A stretch of DNA of 64,000 nt from Lachnospiraceae bacterium. GTDB lineage: Bacteria > Bacillota > Clostridia > Lachnospirales > Lachnospiraceae. The stretch is from contig JAFPWO010000023.1 in assembly GCA_017394885.1 (NCBI GenBank), forward strand, positions 62,001 through 126,000, in the 5' to 3' direction. Each line of letters opens with the position of its first letter. The stretch's first letter is position 1. The position numbers and the translations under genes are program-made. The notes under the pieces were generated by a model. It was not told the DNA's origin and searched no databases. It saw only the letters and a list, made by a program, of their open reading frames with translations. This document shows, in pieces, positions 25,792 to 33,085 of this stretch.

Positions 25792-26990
25792 TGTTTATCG
25801 GGTTTTTCTATCTGCTGAAGGCACGGGGCTTCGGGGTCTCGCTGACCGAATGGGTGACGCTCCTGGAGGCTCTGATGGCCGGGCTGCACCGCTCGTCGCT
25901 CACGGGCTTTTACGAGCTGTGCCGGGCGGTGCTGGTCAAATCCGAAGCGGATTACGACAAATTCGACCGCGTCTTTCTGGAGTATTTCAAAGATGTTCCC
26001 TATCAGGAGGATGAACTGCCGGAGGAACTGATGCGCTGGCTCGAGCAGCCGCAGGAGGTCCTCGAAGCCTTCCGCGCCTTCCTGCAGGAGCAGGGCTATG
26101 AGCCGAAGGAGATCGAAGAGATCCTGAAGATGTTCGAGGAGCGCTTAAAGGAGCAGACCGAAGAGCATCACGGCGGCTCCTACTGGATCGGGACCGGCGG
26201 CTTTTCCAACTTCGGCCACAGCGGCCACGCTCCGCAGGGGATCCGGGTCGGCGGCGTCTCGCGCTACCGCCATGCGTTCCAGGTGGCCGGAGAGCGGCGC
26301 TTCCGCGATTTCCGCACGGACAACGTGCTGGACACCCGGCAGTTTCAGATGGCCTTCCGTCTGCTGCGCCAGTATTCGGACCAGATCCCGGATCTGGAGC
26401 CGGAATTCGACGTGGACGGGACCATCCATGCCACGGCCGACAACGGCGGCCTGCTGAAAGTAAAATATAAAAAGCCGCGGACCAATACGGTCAAGCTCCT
26501 GATGCTGATGGACTCCGGCGGCTCCATGGACTATTACTCGAGACTCTGCTCCCAGCTGTTTCAGGCTGCGGAGAATTCCAATCATTTCAAGGAACTGCAC
26601 ATCTATTATTTCCACAACTGCGTGTACGGAAACCTGTATCAGGACCCGCGCCTTTCCTGGTCGACCCGGATCCCGACCGACTGGGTCCTGAAAAACTACG
26701 GCAGCGAGTACAAGCTGATCATGGTCGGCGACGCCCTGATGGACATGTATGAACTGAAGGGAAACGGCTACGGATACTATTACGACCGGAAGCAGCGCAG
26801 CGGCTGGGAAAACCTGCAGCAGCTCCGAAAGCATTTTGACCACAGTGTCTGGCTCAATCCCGAGGGACCGCCCGGCTACGGCGGCTACTGGGGACAGAGC
26901 TATTATCATATCGCGAAGTTATTCCCCATGTATCCCCTGACCCTGGACGGGTTAAAGGACGCCATGCATGCGCTGCTGGTGCAGCGGTAG
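25791..26990 (+). CDS. CoxE-like von Willebrand factor A protein
   Basis: 399 residues, cytosolic. A helical first half (about 1-120) leads to a Gly/Ser/His linker and then the VWA domain from about 235. The metal-site motif reads DSGGSM instead of the usual DxSxS, so the middle Ser is replaced by Gly, as seen in CoxE-like relatives. The C-terminal part is rich in Tyr and Gly. It overlaps the MoxR gene by one base and ends 13 bases before larB. Partner of the MoxR ATPase. Confidence 0.88.
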   Translation: MFIGFFYLLKARGFGVSLTEWVTLLEALMAGLHRSSLTGFYELCRAVLVKSEADYDKFDRVFLEYFKDVPYQEDELPEELMRWLEQPQEVLEAFRAFLQEQGYEPKEIEEILKMFEERLKEQTEEHHGGSYWIGTGGFSNFGHSGHAPQGIRVGGVSRYRHAFQVAGERRFRDFRTDNVLDTRQFQMAFRLLRQYSDQIPDLEPEFDVDGTIHATADNGGLLKVKYKKPRTNTVKLLMLMDSGGSMDYYSRLCSQLFQAAENSNHFKELHIYYFHNCVYGNLYQDPRLSWSTRIPTDWVLKNYGSEYKLIMVGDALMDMYELKGNGYGYYYDRKQRSGWENLQQLRKHFDHSVWLNPEGPPGYGGYWGQSYYHIAKLFPMYPLTLDGLKDAMHALLVQR

Positions 26991-27003
26991 AAGAGGTTTC
27001 TTT

Positions 27004-27759
27004 ATGAAAAGTGAAGCAAAAGAGATTCTGGAGGCGGTTCGGGAGGGCCGTCTTTCGGTCGGGGACGCCCTGGTGTAGCTCAAGCAGCAGCCCTTTGAGG
27101 AACTGGGGTATGCGAAGGTCGATCTGCACCGCAAGCTCCGGCAGGGTGTGCCGGAGGTCATTTACGGCGCCGGGAAAACGCCGGAGCAGATCATCGGGAT
27201 CCTGAATGTGATGAAGGAGAACGGCCAGAGCCGGGTCCTGATCACCCGTTTAAGCGGGGACGCCGCGGCAACAATCGCCTCGGTCCATGAACTGGATTAC
27301 CATGCGGACGCCCGTGTGGGGATCATGGGGGGACTGCCGGAGCCGAACGGGATCGGGCGGATCGTCGTGGCAACCGGCGGGACCAGTGACATTCCGGTAG
27401 CGGAAGAAGCGGCCCTGACAGCGGAGGCACTGGGCAATGAAGTCGTCCGGCTTTACGATGTGGGCGTGGCGGGGCTTCACCGCCTGCTTTCGCATCTGGA
27501 AGAGATCATGAGCGCATCGGTGATCATCGCGATCGCCGGGATGGAAGGCGCGCTGGCCAGCGCCATCGGCGGCCTTGCGGACTGCCCGGTCATTGCCGTA
27601 CCGACCAGTGTGGGGTACGGCGCTTCGTTCCACGGCCTTTCCGCCCTGCTTTCCATGCTGAATTCCTGCGCGAGCGGGGTATCGGTGGTGAATATCGACA
27701 ACGGCTTCGGTGCCGGATATATGGCCAGCCTCATCAACCATATGGAGGTCAAAGAATGA
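27004..27759 (+). pseudogene. larB: larB (nicotinic acid adenine dinucleotide carboxylase/hydrolase) with an in-frame amber codon
   Basis: LarB starts the nickel-pincer nucleotide cofactor pathway. The frame from ATG 27004 codes for a normal LarB N terminus (KEILEAVREGRLSVGDALV), meets TAG at 27076-27078 (codon 25), and goes on in the same frame to 27759 with all family motifs: [62 protein letters not shown] and [12 protein letters not shown]. Only one codon is wrong. TAG ends at least four other genes here, so general recoding is unlikely. A restart at GTG 27148 would give a 203-residue protein lacking about 48 residues. A true nonsense mutation, a sequencing error or suppression are all possible. 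The stop overlaps larC by four bases. Confidence 0.85.
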
Positions 27760-28937
27760 AAACACTGTATCTGGAGTGTAAAATGGGCGCCGCCGGCGAT
27801 ATGCTTACAGCGGCTCTTCTGGAATTATTGCCGGACCCGGACGCTTTTCTGAAAAAACTGAACGGGCTCGGGATCCCCGGGGTCGAATACCGCAGAGAAA
27901 AGACCGCAAAGTGCGGCGTGGCCGGGACGCATATTTCTGTACTGGTACACGGAGAAGAAGAGGGGCATCATCAGGTAGAAGGGCATCACCGCCATCACCA
28001 CAGCAGTCCGGACAGGATCGAAGAGATCGTAAAGAGTCTGGCACTTCCGGAAAAGGTACGCAGAGACGTGCTTGCGGTATACGGGAAGATCGCGCAGGCG
28101 GAGAGCCGGGTGCACGGCGTCCCGGTGAGTGATATCCATTTCCATGAGGTTGGGACGATGGATGCGGTGGCGGATGTGACGGCCGTCTGCCTGCTGATGA
28201 ATGAACTGGCGCCGGATGAAGTGGTGGCTTCTCCGATCCACGTCGGCAGCGGCCTGGTACAGTGCGCCCACGGGATCCTTCCGGTGCCGGCGCCGGCCAC
28301 GGCGCTGCTTCTTGAAGGGATCCCGACCTATGGCGGGACGATCGAGGCGGAGCTTTGCACGCCGACCGGCGCGGCGCTCCTTGCCTACTTTACCGGCTGC
28401 TTCGGCCCGATGCCGCTGATGAAGGCGGAAAAGATCGGGTACGGCTTCGGAAAGAAAGATTTCCCTGCCGCCAACTGTGTACGGGCCTTCTTCGGGGAAT
28501 CCGGGGAGGAAAAGACAGATGAGGTTCTGGAGCTTTCCTGCAATGTGGACGATATGACAGCGGAAGAGATCGGCTTTGCGGTGGAACGGCTGTTTGAAGG
28601 CGGCGCGCGGGAAGTCTATACGGTTCCGATCGGCATGAAAAAATCCCGGCCGGGGACGCTGATCCGCGTCATGTGCCGGGAGGAAGAAAAAGAAAAGATG
28701 CTGCGGCTTCTGTTCTGCCATACGACAACGATCGGCGTGCGGGAGATGAAGACGAAACGTTATGTACTGGACCGCCGCATCGAAAGTAGGGAGACGCCCT
28801 ACGGAACGGTGCGCTGCAAGATCTCAGACGGGTACGGAGTGGTCCGCGTCAAGCCGGAATATGAAGACCTGGCCCGCATCGCCCGCGAAAAGAATCTGAA
28901 TCTGGACGGGGTCAAAGCTCTGCTGGAGGAAGTGTGA
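27756..28937 (+). CDS. larC: LarC, nickel insertion into the pincer cofactor
   Basis: 393 residues. LarC uses CTP to insert nickel into the nucleotide precursor. The start [20 protein letters not shown], the His-rich loop (about 68-85, many HH pairs), [43 protein letters not shown] and [14 protein letters not shown] are all typical. In lactobacilli larC is read through a programmed frameshift; here it is one complete frame. ATG 27756 overlaps the larB stop (ATGA) and GGAGG lies within larB. The stop is one base before the larE ATG. Confidence 0.95.
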   Translation: MKTLYLECKMGAAGDMLTAALLELLPDPDAFLKKLNGLGIPGVEYRREKTAKCGVAGTHISVLVHGEEEGHHQVEGHHRHHHSSPDRIEEIVKSLALPEKVRRDVLAVYGKIAQAESRVHGVPVSDIHFHEVGTMDAVADVTAVCLLMNELAPDEVVASPIHVGSGLVQCAHGILPVPAPATALLLEGIPTYGGTIEAELCTPTGAALLAYFTGCFGPMPLMKAEKIGYGFGKKDFPAANCVRAFFGESGEEKTDEVLELSCNVDDMTAEEIGFAVERLFEGGAREVYTVPIGMKKSRPGTLIRVMCREEEKEKMLRLLFCHTTTIGVREMKTKRYVLDRRIESRETPYGTVRCKISDGYGVVRVKPEYEDLARIAREKNLNLDGVKALLEEV

Positions 28938-28938
28938 G

Positions 28939-29748
28939 ATGATGTCCGCTGCCGAAAAAGAAAAACGGCTGAGATCCCTTCTGAAGGAAAAGGAGAAGCT
29001 CGCCGTCGCGTTTTCTTCCGGCGTGGATTCCACCTATCTGCTGAAGCTGGCACGAGAGGAGCTGGGCGGAGACATTCTGGCGCTGACAGCGCGTTCCGCC
29101 GCGTTTCCGAAGCAGGAATGGGAGGAGGCGGAAGCGTTCTGCCGGGAAGAAGGGATCCGCCTGATCCCGCTGGATTTTGACATCCTTTCTGTTTCCGCCT
29201 TCCGTGAGAACGGGAAAGACCGCTGTTATTTCTGCAAAAAGGCGCTGTTTGGTGCTTTTCTGGAGACGGCGGCCCGCGAAGGAATCGGGACGCTGGCAGA
29301 GGGTTCGAATACGGATGACGAAGGCGACTACCGGCCGGGTATGCGGGCCGTTTCGGAATTAGGGATATGGAGCCCGCTGCGGGAAGCGAGGATGTCCAAG
29401 GCGGAGATCCGGGAGCGCTCCCGTACGCTCGGCCTTTCCACCTGGGACAAGCCCTCGTATGCGTGTCTGGCCTTGCGCTTTGCCTACGGCGAGACCGTTA
29501 CGGAAGAGAAGCTGTCCCGGGTGGAAGAAGCCGAAGCCTTCCTGCGGGGGCTGGGACTTCGCCAGCTTCGCGTGCGGGTCCACGGGGATCTCGCACGGAT
29601 CGAAGCGGAGCCGGAAAAAATTGCGGACCTGGCAAAGCCCGGAACCGCCGCGCTGATCACGGACAAATTCCGGGCTCTGGGCTTTTTGTATGTCACGCTG
29701 GATCTGGCCGGATACGAGTCGGGCAGCATGAACCGCGGACTAAACTAA
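28939..29748 (+). CDS. larE: LarE, sulfur-donating pincer cofactor synthase (single-Cys type)
   Basis: 269 residues. LarE adds sulfur to the pyridinium precursor. PP-loop SSGVDST at 26-32, DRCYFCKKALF, EGSNTDDEGDYRPGM and KPSYACLALRFAYGE, where Cys176 matches the sacrificial cysteine of Lactiplantibacillus LarE. No further Cys occurs after it, so this is the single-Cys form that gives up its own sulfur, not the 4Fe-4S three-Cys form. It is the last gene of larB-larC-larE. It ends 4 bases before the convergent trpB-like gene, and I see no terminator between. Confidence 0.94.
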   Translation: MMSAAEKEKRLRSLLKEKEKLAVAFSSGVDSTYLLKLAREELGGDILALTARSAAFPKQEWEEAEAFCREEGIRLIPLDFDILSVSAFRENGKDRCYFCKKALFGAFLETAAREGIGTLAEGSNTDDEGDYRPGMRAVSELGIWSPLREARMSKAEIRERSRTLGLSTWDKPSYACLALRFAYGETVTEEKLSRVEEAEAFLRGLGLRQLRVRVHGDLARIEAEPEKIADLAKPGTAALITDKFRALGFLYVTLDLAGYESGSMNRGLN

Positions 29749-29752
29749 GAAC

Positions 29753-31129
29753 TTATACTGCCGGCAGGCTCCGGAAGCCCTGCTCGAGATCGGCGTCGGA
29801 CGGAATGAAATCGATCATGGTCCCGTTGTGGAACTGTTCGTAGGCTTTCATGTCGAAATAGCCGGTACCGGTGAGACCGAAGAGGATGGTTTTCTCCTCG
29901 CCGGTCTCTTTGCATTTTAAGGCCTCGTCGATGGCGGCCTTGATGGCGTGCGAGCTTTCCGGCGCGGGAAGCGTGCCCTCCACGCGGGCGAAGAGCTCGG
30001 CCGCGGAAAAGACCGAGGTCTGCTCCAGGGCGACGGCGTCCAGCAGGCCGTCCGCGCGCAGCTGCGAAAGCACGGGGCTCATGCCGTGATAGCGGAGGCC
30101 GCCGGCGTGGTTCGGAGAAGGAATGAAATCACTGCCGAGGGTATACATCTTCGCCAGCGGGCAAACATGCCCCGTATCGCAGAAATCGTAGGCAAAGCGG
30201 CCGCGGGTAAGGCTCGGGCAGCTGGCCGGCTCCGCGGCGATGAAGCGGTAGTCGGCCTCGCCGCGCAGCTTTTCTCCCATGAAGGGGGAGATCAGGCCGC
30301 CCAGATTGGAACCGCCGCCCGCGCAGCCGATGATCACATCCGGTTTGATCCCGAACTTATCCATGGCCGCCTTGGCTTCCAGGCCGATGATGGACTGATG
30401 CAGCAGGACCTGGTTGAGCACGCTGCCCAGCACATAGCGGTATCCTTCGTGAGAGACCGCGTCCTCCACGGCTTCGGAGATCGCGCAGCCGAGGGATCCG
30501 CCGGTCCCGGGGTGGGCTTTGAGGATCTCCCGCCCGACGTGCGTCGTTTCGGAAGGGGAAGGGGTCACGTCCGCGCCGTAGGTGCGCATGACCTCCCGCC
30601 GGAACGGCTTCTGCTCATAGGAGATCTTTACCATATAGACCCGGCAGTCCAGCCCCATATAGGCGCAGGCCATGGCCAGCGCCGTGCCCCACTGCCCGGC
30701 TCCGGTCTCGGTCGTCACGCCGATGAGCCCCTGCTTTTTCGCGTAGTAAGCCTGCGCGATCGCGGAATTGAGCTTATGGGAGCCGCTGGTATTATTGCCT
30801 TCAAACTTGTAGTAGATCTTGGCCGGCGTTTCCAGGGCTTTTTCCAGAAAGTAGGCCCGCACCAGGGGCGAGGGACGGTACATTTTATAGAAATCCAGGA
30901 TGTCCTTCGGGATCGGGATGTCCCGGCTGGTATCGTCCAGTTCCTGCCGGACCAGGTCCCTGCAGAATACGGCCTCCAGTTCTTCGGCGCTCATGGGAGC
31001 CCCGGTGGCCGGATTTAAAAGCGGCGCCGGCTTGTTCTTCATATCAGCCCGCAGGTTGTACCAGGCTGTCGGCAGTTCGTTTTCTTCGAGGTAGATCTTG
31101 TAGGGAATTTCTCTGGACTGTGCTGTCAT
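29753..31129 (-). CDS. TrpB-like pyridoxal phosphate enzyme (TrpB2 group)
   Basis: 458 residues. Tryptophan synthase beta makes tryptophan from indole and serine. The longer TrpB2 N terminus (about 50 residues before RPSPLVRAYFLEKAL), the PLP lysine in NTSGSHKLNSAIAQAYYAKK, TETGAGQWGTALA, and the phosphate-binding GCAGGGSNLGGL are present. No trpA or other trp gene is nearby; TrpB2 enzymes often stand alone and salvage indole. I chose ATG 31129; the longer frame runs into the T-box leader. Expression is set by a tryptophan-type T-box upstream. Confidence 0.93.
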   Translation of the reverse strand: MTAQSREIPYKIYLEENELPTAWYNLRADMKNKPAPLLNPATGAPMSAEELEAVFCRDLVRQELDDTSRDIPIPKDILDFYKMYRPSPLVRAYFLEKALETPAKIYYKFEGNNTSGSHKLNSAIAQAYYAKKQGLIGVTTETGAGQWGTALAMACAYMGLDCRVYMVKISYEQKPFRREVMRTYGADVTPSPSETTHVGREILKAHPGTGGSLGCAISEAVEDAVSHEGYRYVLGSVLNQVLLHQSIIGLEAKAAMDKFGIKPDVIIGCAGGGSNLGGLISPFMGEKLRGEADYRFIAAEPASCPSLTRGRFAYDFCDTGHVCPLAKMYTLGSDFIPSPNHAGGLRYHGMSPVLSQLRADGLLDAVALEQTSVFSAAELFARVEGTLPAPESSHAIKAAIDEALKCKETGEEKTILFGLTGTGYFDMKAYEQFHNGTMIDFIPSDADLEQGFRSLPAV

Positions 31130-31159
31130 GGCTTTTCTCCTTTCTGATGAGGCGGGCAA

Positions 31160-31420
31160 TAAAAAATGCCCCCGCAAACTGCTGGGACAGGAATACCTGC
31201 GGTGCCACCCGGCTTGACGCATACGCGCCCACTCAGTGCATGCTGACACATGCCGGCCTTTGATCTCGGAGAGCCTGCTCCGTCTCCCATACTGACCTTG
31301 CGGCGTTCTGTTCGCCCTCAGAAGTCCATTCGTCTCCGGATTCCGTACAGCCTTTCCACCGGCGGCTGCTCTCTGGAACGGATAAGGCGGAGATTACTCA
31401 CTCTTCTTCAACGGTTTTAC
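31160..31420 (-). promoter_or_regulatory. T-box riboswitch, tryptophan specifier
   Basis: Leader RNA of the trpB-like gene on the minus strand. Stem I shows AGAGAGC and GGTGGAAAGGC elements. The specifier loop reads GAATGGAC, with TGG (tryptophan) at 31328-31326. The conserved T-box GGGTGGCACCGCAGG lies at about 31210-31196. The terminator pairs GGCACCGCA with TGCGGGGGC and is followed by six T residues (31166-31161), so it competes with the antiterminator. Uncharged tRNA-Trp would relieve termination. Confidence 0.93.
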
Positions 31421-31422
31421 GC

Positions 31423-31451
31423 AGTATAACGTGAATAATGGGCGATGTCAA
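31423..31451 (-). promoter_or_regulatory. Promoter of the T-box / trpB-like transcript
   Basis: Minus strand: TTGACA (31451-31446), 17-base spacer, TATACT (31428-31423). Transcription would start near 31416, at the foot of T-box stem I. The remaining bases to 31612 hold nothing I can name. Confidence 0.82.
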
Positions 31452-31612
31452 GCAAAATTTTCGGGATATATGCAAAAAACTGTAAATATTACGGATGGCT
31501 TTCGCTTACGCTGCCGATCACGGCGGGCGGCAGCCCTTGCATCCCGGCCCTGTTTCCGCTAGAATGAAACCGGCCGGGAAAGAAGCCGGCCGGAAGGAGC
31601 AAAGAGCAGGCC

Positions 31613-32098
31613 ATGATCGTTCATCCGATTCCGCCTTTTTACAGAAAAGACTCCCGGATCCTGATCCTGGGGAGCTTCCCCTCTGTCAAGACCCGGGAGA
31701 TGGGCTTTTTCTACGGACATCCGCAGAACCGCTATTGGAAAGTGCTGGCCGCTTTGTTTGAGGAGGCGGTGCCGCAGACAGTGGAAGAATGGAAGGGTTT
31801 CCTTCTTCGGCATCATATCGCGGCCTGGGACGTGCTCTATGCCTGTGAGATCACCGGCTCCTCCGACGCGAGCATCCGAAGCGCGGTCCCGACCGACCTG
31901 CGGCCGATCCTGGACGCCGCCGATATCCGGCAAATCTTCGTCAACGGAAAGACCGCGGAGAAAATGTACAAACGCTTTCAGGAGCCGCAGCTTGCGCGGC
32001 CCTGCCTCTGCCTGCCGTCTACCAGCCCGGCCAACGCAGCCTGGAGCCTCGAAAAGCTGACCGAAGCCTGGCGGCAGATCTTACCCTTCCTCCTTTGA
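31613..32098 (+). CDS. DNA-deoxyinosine / uracil glycosylase (UDG family 6)
   Basis: 161 residues. The motif LILGSFPSVKT (20-30) followed by FFYGHPQNRYW and the late LPSTSPANA are marks of the hypoxanthine-DNA glycosylase family. It removes deaminated bases, mainly hypoxanthine, from DNA. AAGGAG lies upstream. The last 18 bases overlap the convergent mscS gene. No repair partner is adjacent. Confidence 0.9.
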   Translation: MIVHPIPPFYRKDSRILILGSFPSVKTREMGFFYGHPQNRYWKVLAALFEEAVPQTVEEWKGFLLRHHIAAWDVLYACEITGSSDASIRSAVPTDLRPILDAADIRQIFVNGKTAEKMYKRFQEPQLARPCLCLPSTSPANAAWSLEKLTEAWRQILPFLL

Positions 32099-33067
32099 TT
32101 CTTTTCCCTGCCAGACCACGACCTGCGGGAAGGGGATCTCGATGCCGCCCGCGTCCAGAGCGAGCTTGAGTTCCCGGTTCAGCATCCGCCGCGCGTTGTA
32201 GATATTGGCTTCTTCCACATCCGCCACGACCTTCAGATCCACGGAAGAATCGTTCAGGGTCTCCACGCCCATGTAGCGGGGTACCTTCGGATACAGGTTC
32301 GGATAGCGCTCCGGCAGGGTCGCCAGCATATCGGTGATAACCTTCTCGGCCTTCACCAGATCCGCGCTGTAGGCGATGCTGACGATCGAGACCGCGACCG
32401 AGGAGACCTCGGAGAGATTGGTCAGGACGCGGATATCCGAATTGTTGATGATCCGGATATTGCCGCCGGTATCGGCGATCTGCGTCGAGACGATCCCGAT
32501 GCTCTTGACCTCGCCGCGGAAGCCGTCCACACTGATAATATCCCCCACGTAAAAGCGTCCTTCAAACAGAATAAAGAGCCCCGCGAAGATATCCTCGATC
32601 AGGGACTGCGCGCCGAAGCCGATGATGAGGGCCAAGATCCCCAGGCTGGCGATGACGGTCAGCACGTCCGCGCCGAGCATATTGAGACCGTAGATGATCG
32701 CGAAGATCACGATCCCGTAGCGGATCACATTCGCGAGCAGGCCTTTGATGGTATCGCCGTGCCGGGTCTTGAACTGGATCTTCTCAAGGATCCACCTGAT
32801 GACCCGGTAGACGGCCCAGCAGGCGGCGATCATGAAGATCAGGGCGAAGACCCGCAGAAAATCAAAGCCGCCTTCCTGCCGCTGCACCGGAATATACTGT
32901 CCGAAATAGCTCTCATCGAAGAGCTTGACGGCTTCCTGCTGAGCGGGGGACAGGAAGAATAAAAGCTTCGGTGCATTCAGAAACAGCAGGATCAGCAGGA
33001 TGATGACGATCCCGATGATGCGGGCGGTATTCTTGTTGGCCTGTTTTTTGTCTTTGTCTGCTTTCAT
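32081..33067 (-). CDS. MscS-type mechanosensitive channel
   Basis: 328 residues. Three or more helices at about 14-33, 72-92, 108-128 and the pore helix region (VLTVIASLGILALIIGFGAQSLIEDIFAGLFI, here summarised by GFGAQSLIEDI), followed by the beta domain FYVGDIISVDGFRGEVKSIGI and NSDIRVLTNLS. Opens on membrane tension. GGAAAC lies before the ATG. The gene starts 18 bases after the stop of the repeat protein, so both probably share one transcript. Confidence 0.92.
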   Translation of the reverse strand: MKADKDKKQANKNTARIIGIVIILLILLFLNAPKLLFFLSPAQQEAVKLFDESYFGQYIPVQRQEGGFDFLRVFALIFMIAACWAVYRVIRWILEKIQFKTRHGDTIKGLLANVIRYGIVIFAIIYGLNMLGADVLTVIASLGILALIIGFGAQSLIEDIFAGLFILFEGRFYVGDIISVDGFRGEVKSIGIVSTQIADTGGNIRIINNSDIRVLTNLSEVSSVAVSIVSIAYSADLVKAEKVITDMLATLPERYPNLYPKVPRYMGVETLNDSSVDLKVVADVEEANIYNARRMLNRELKLALDAGGIEIPFPQVVVWQGKESKEEG

Positions 33068-33085
33068 GGCGGTTTCCTTTCTGCG

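Noticed and set aside
27076-27078. TAG in larB read as pyrrolysine
   Set aside because: TAG ends ordinary genes here (for example at 1006, 5994, 26990, 53657), no pyl genes are in the window, and LarB is not a known pyrrolysine protein.
27756-28937. Programmed frameshift in larC as in lactobacilli
   Set aside because: The gene is a single uninterrupted frame of normal length.
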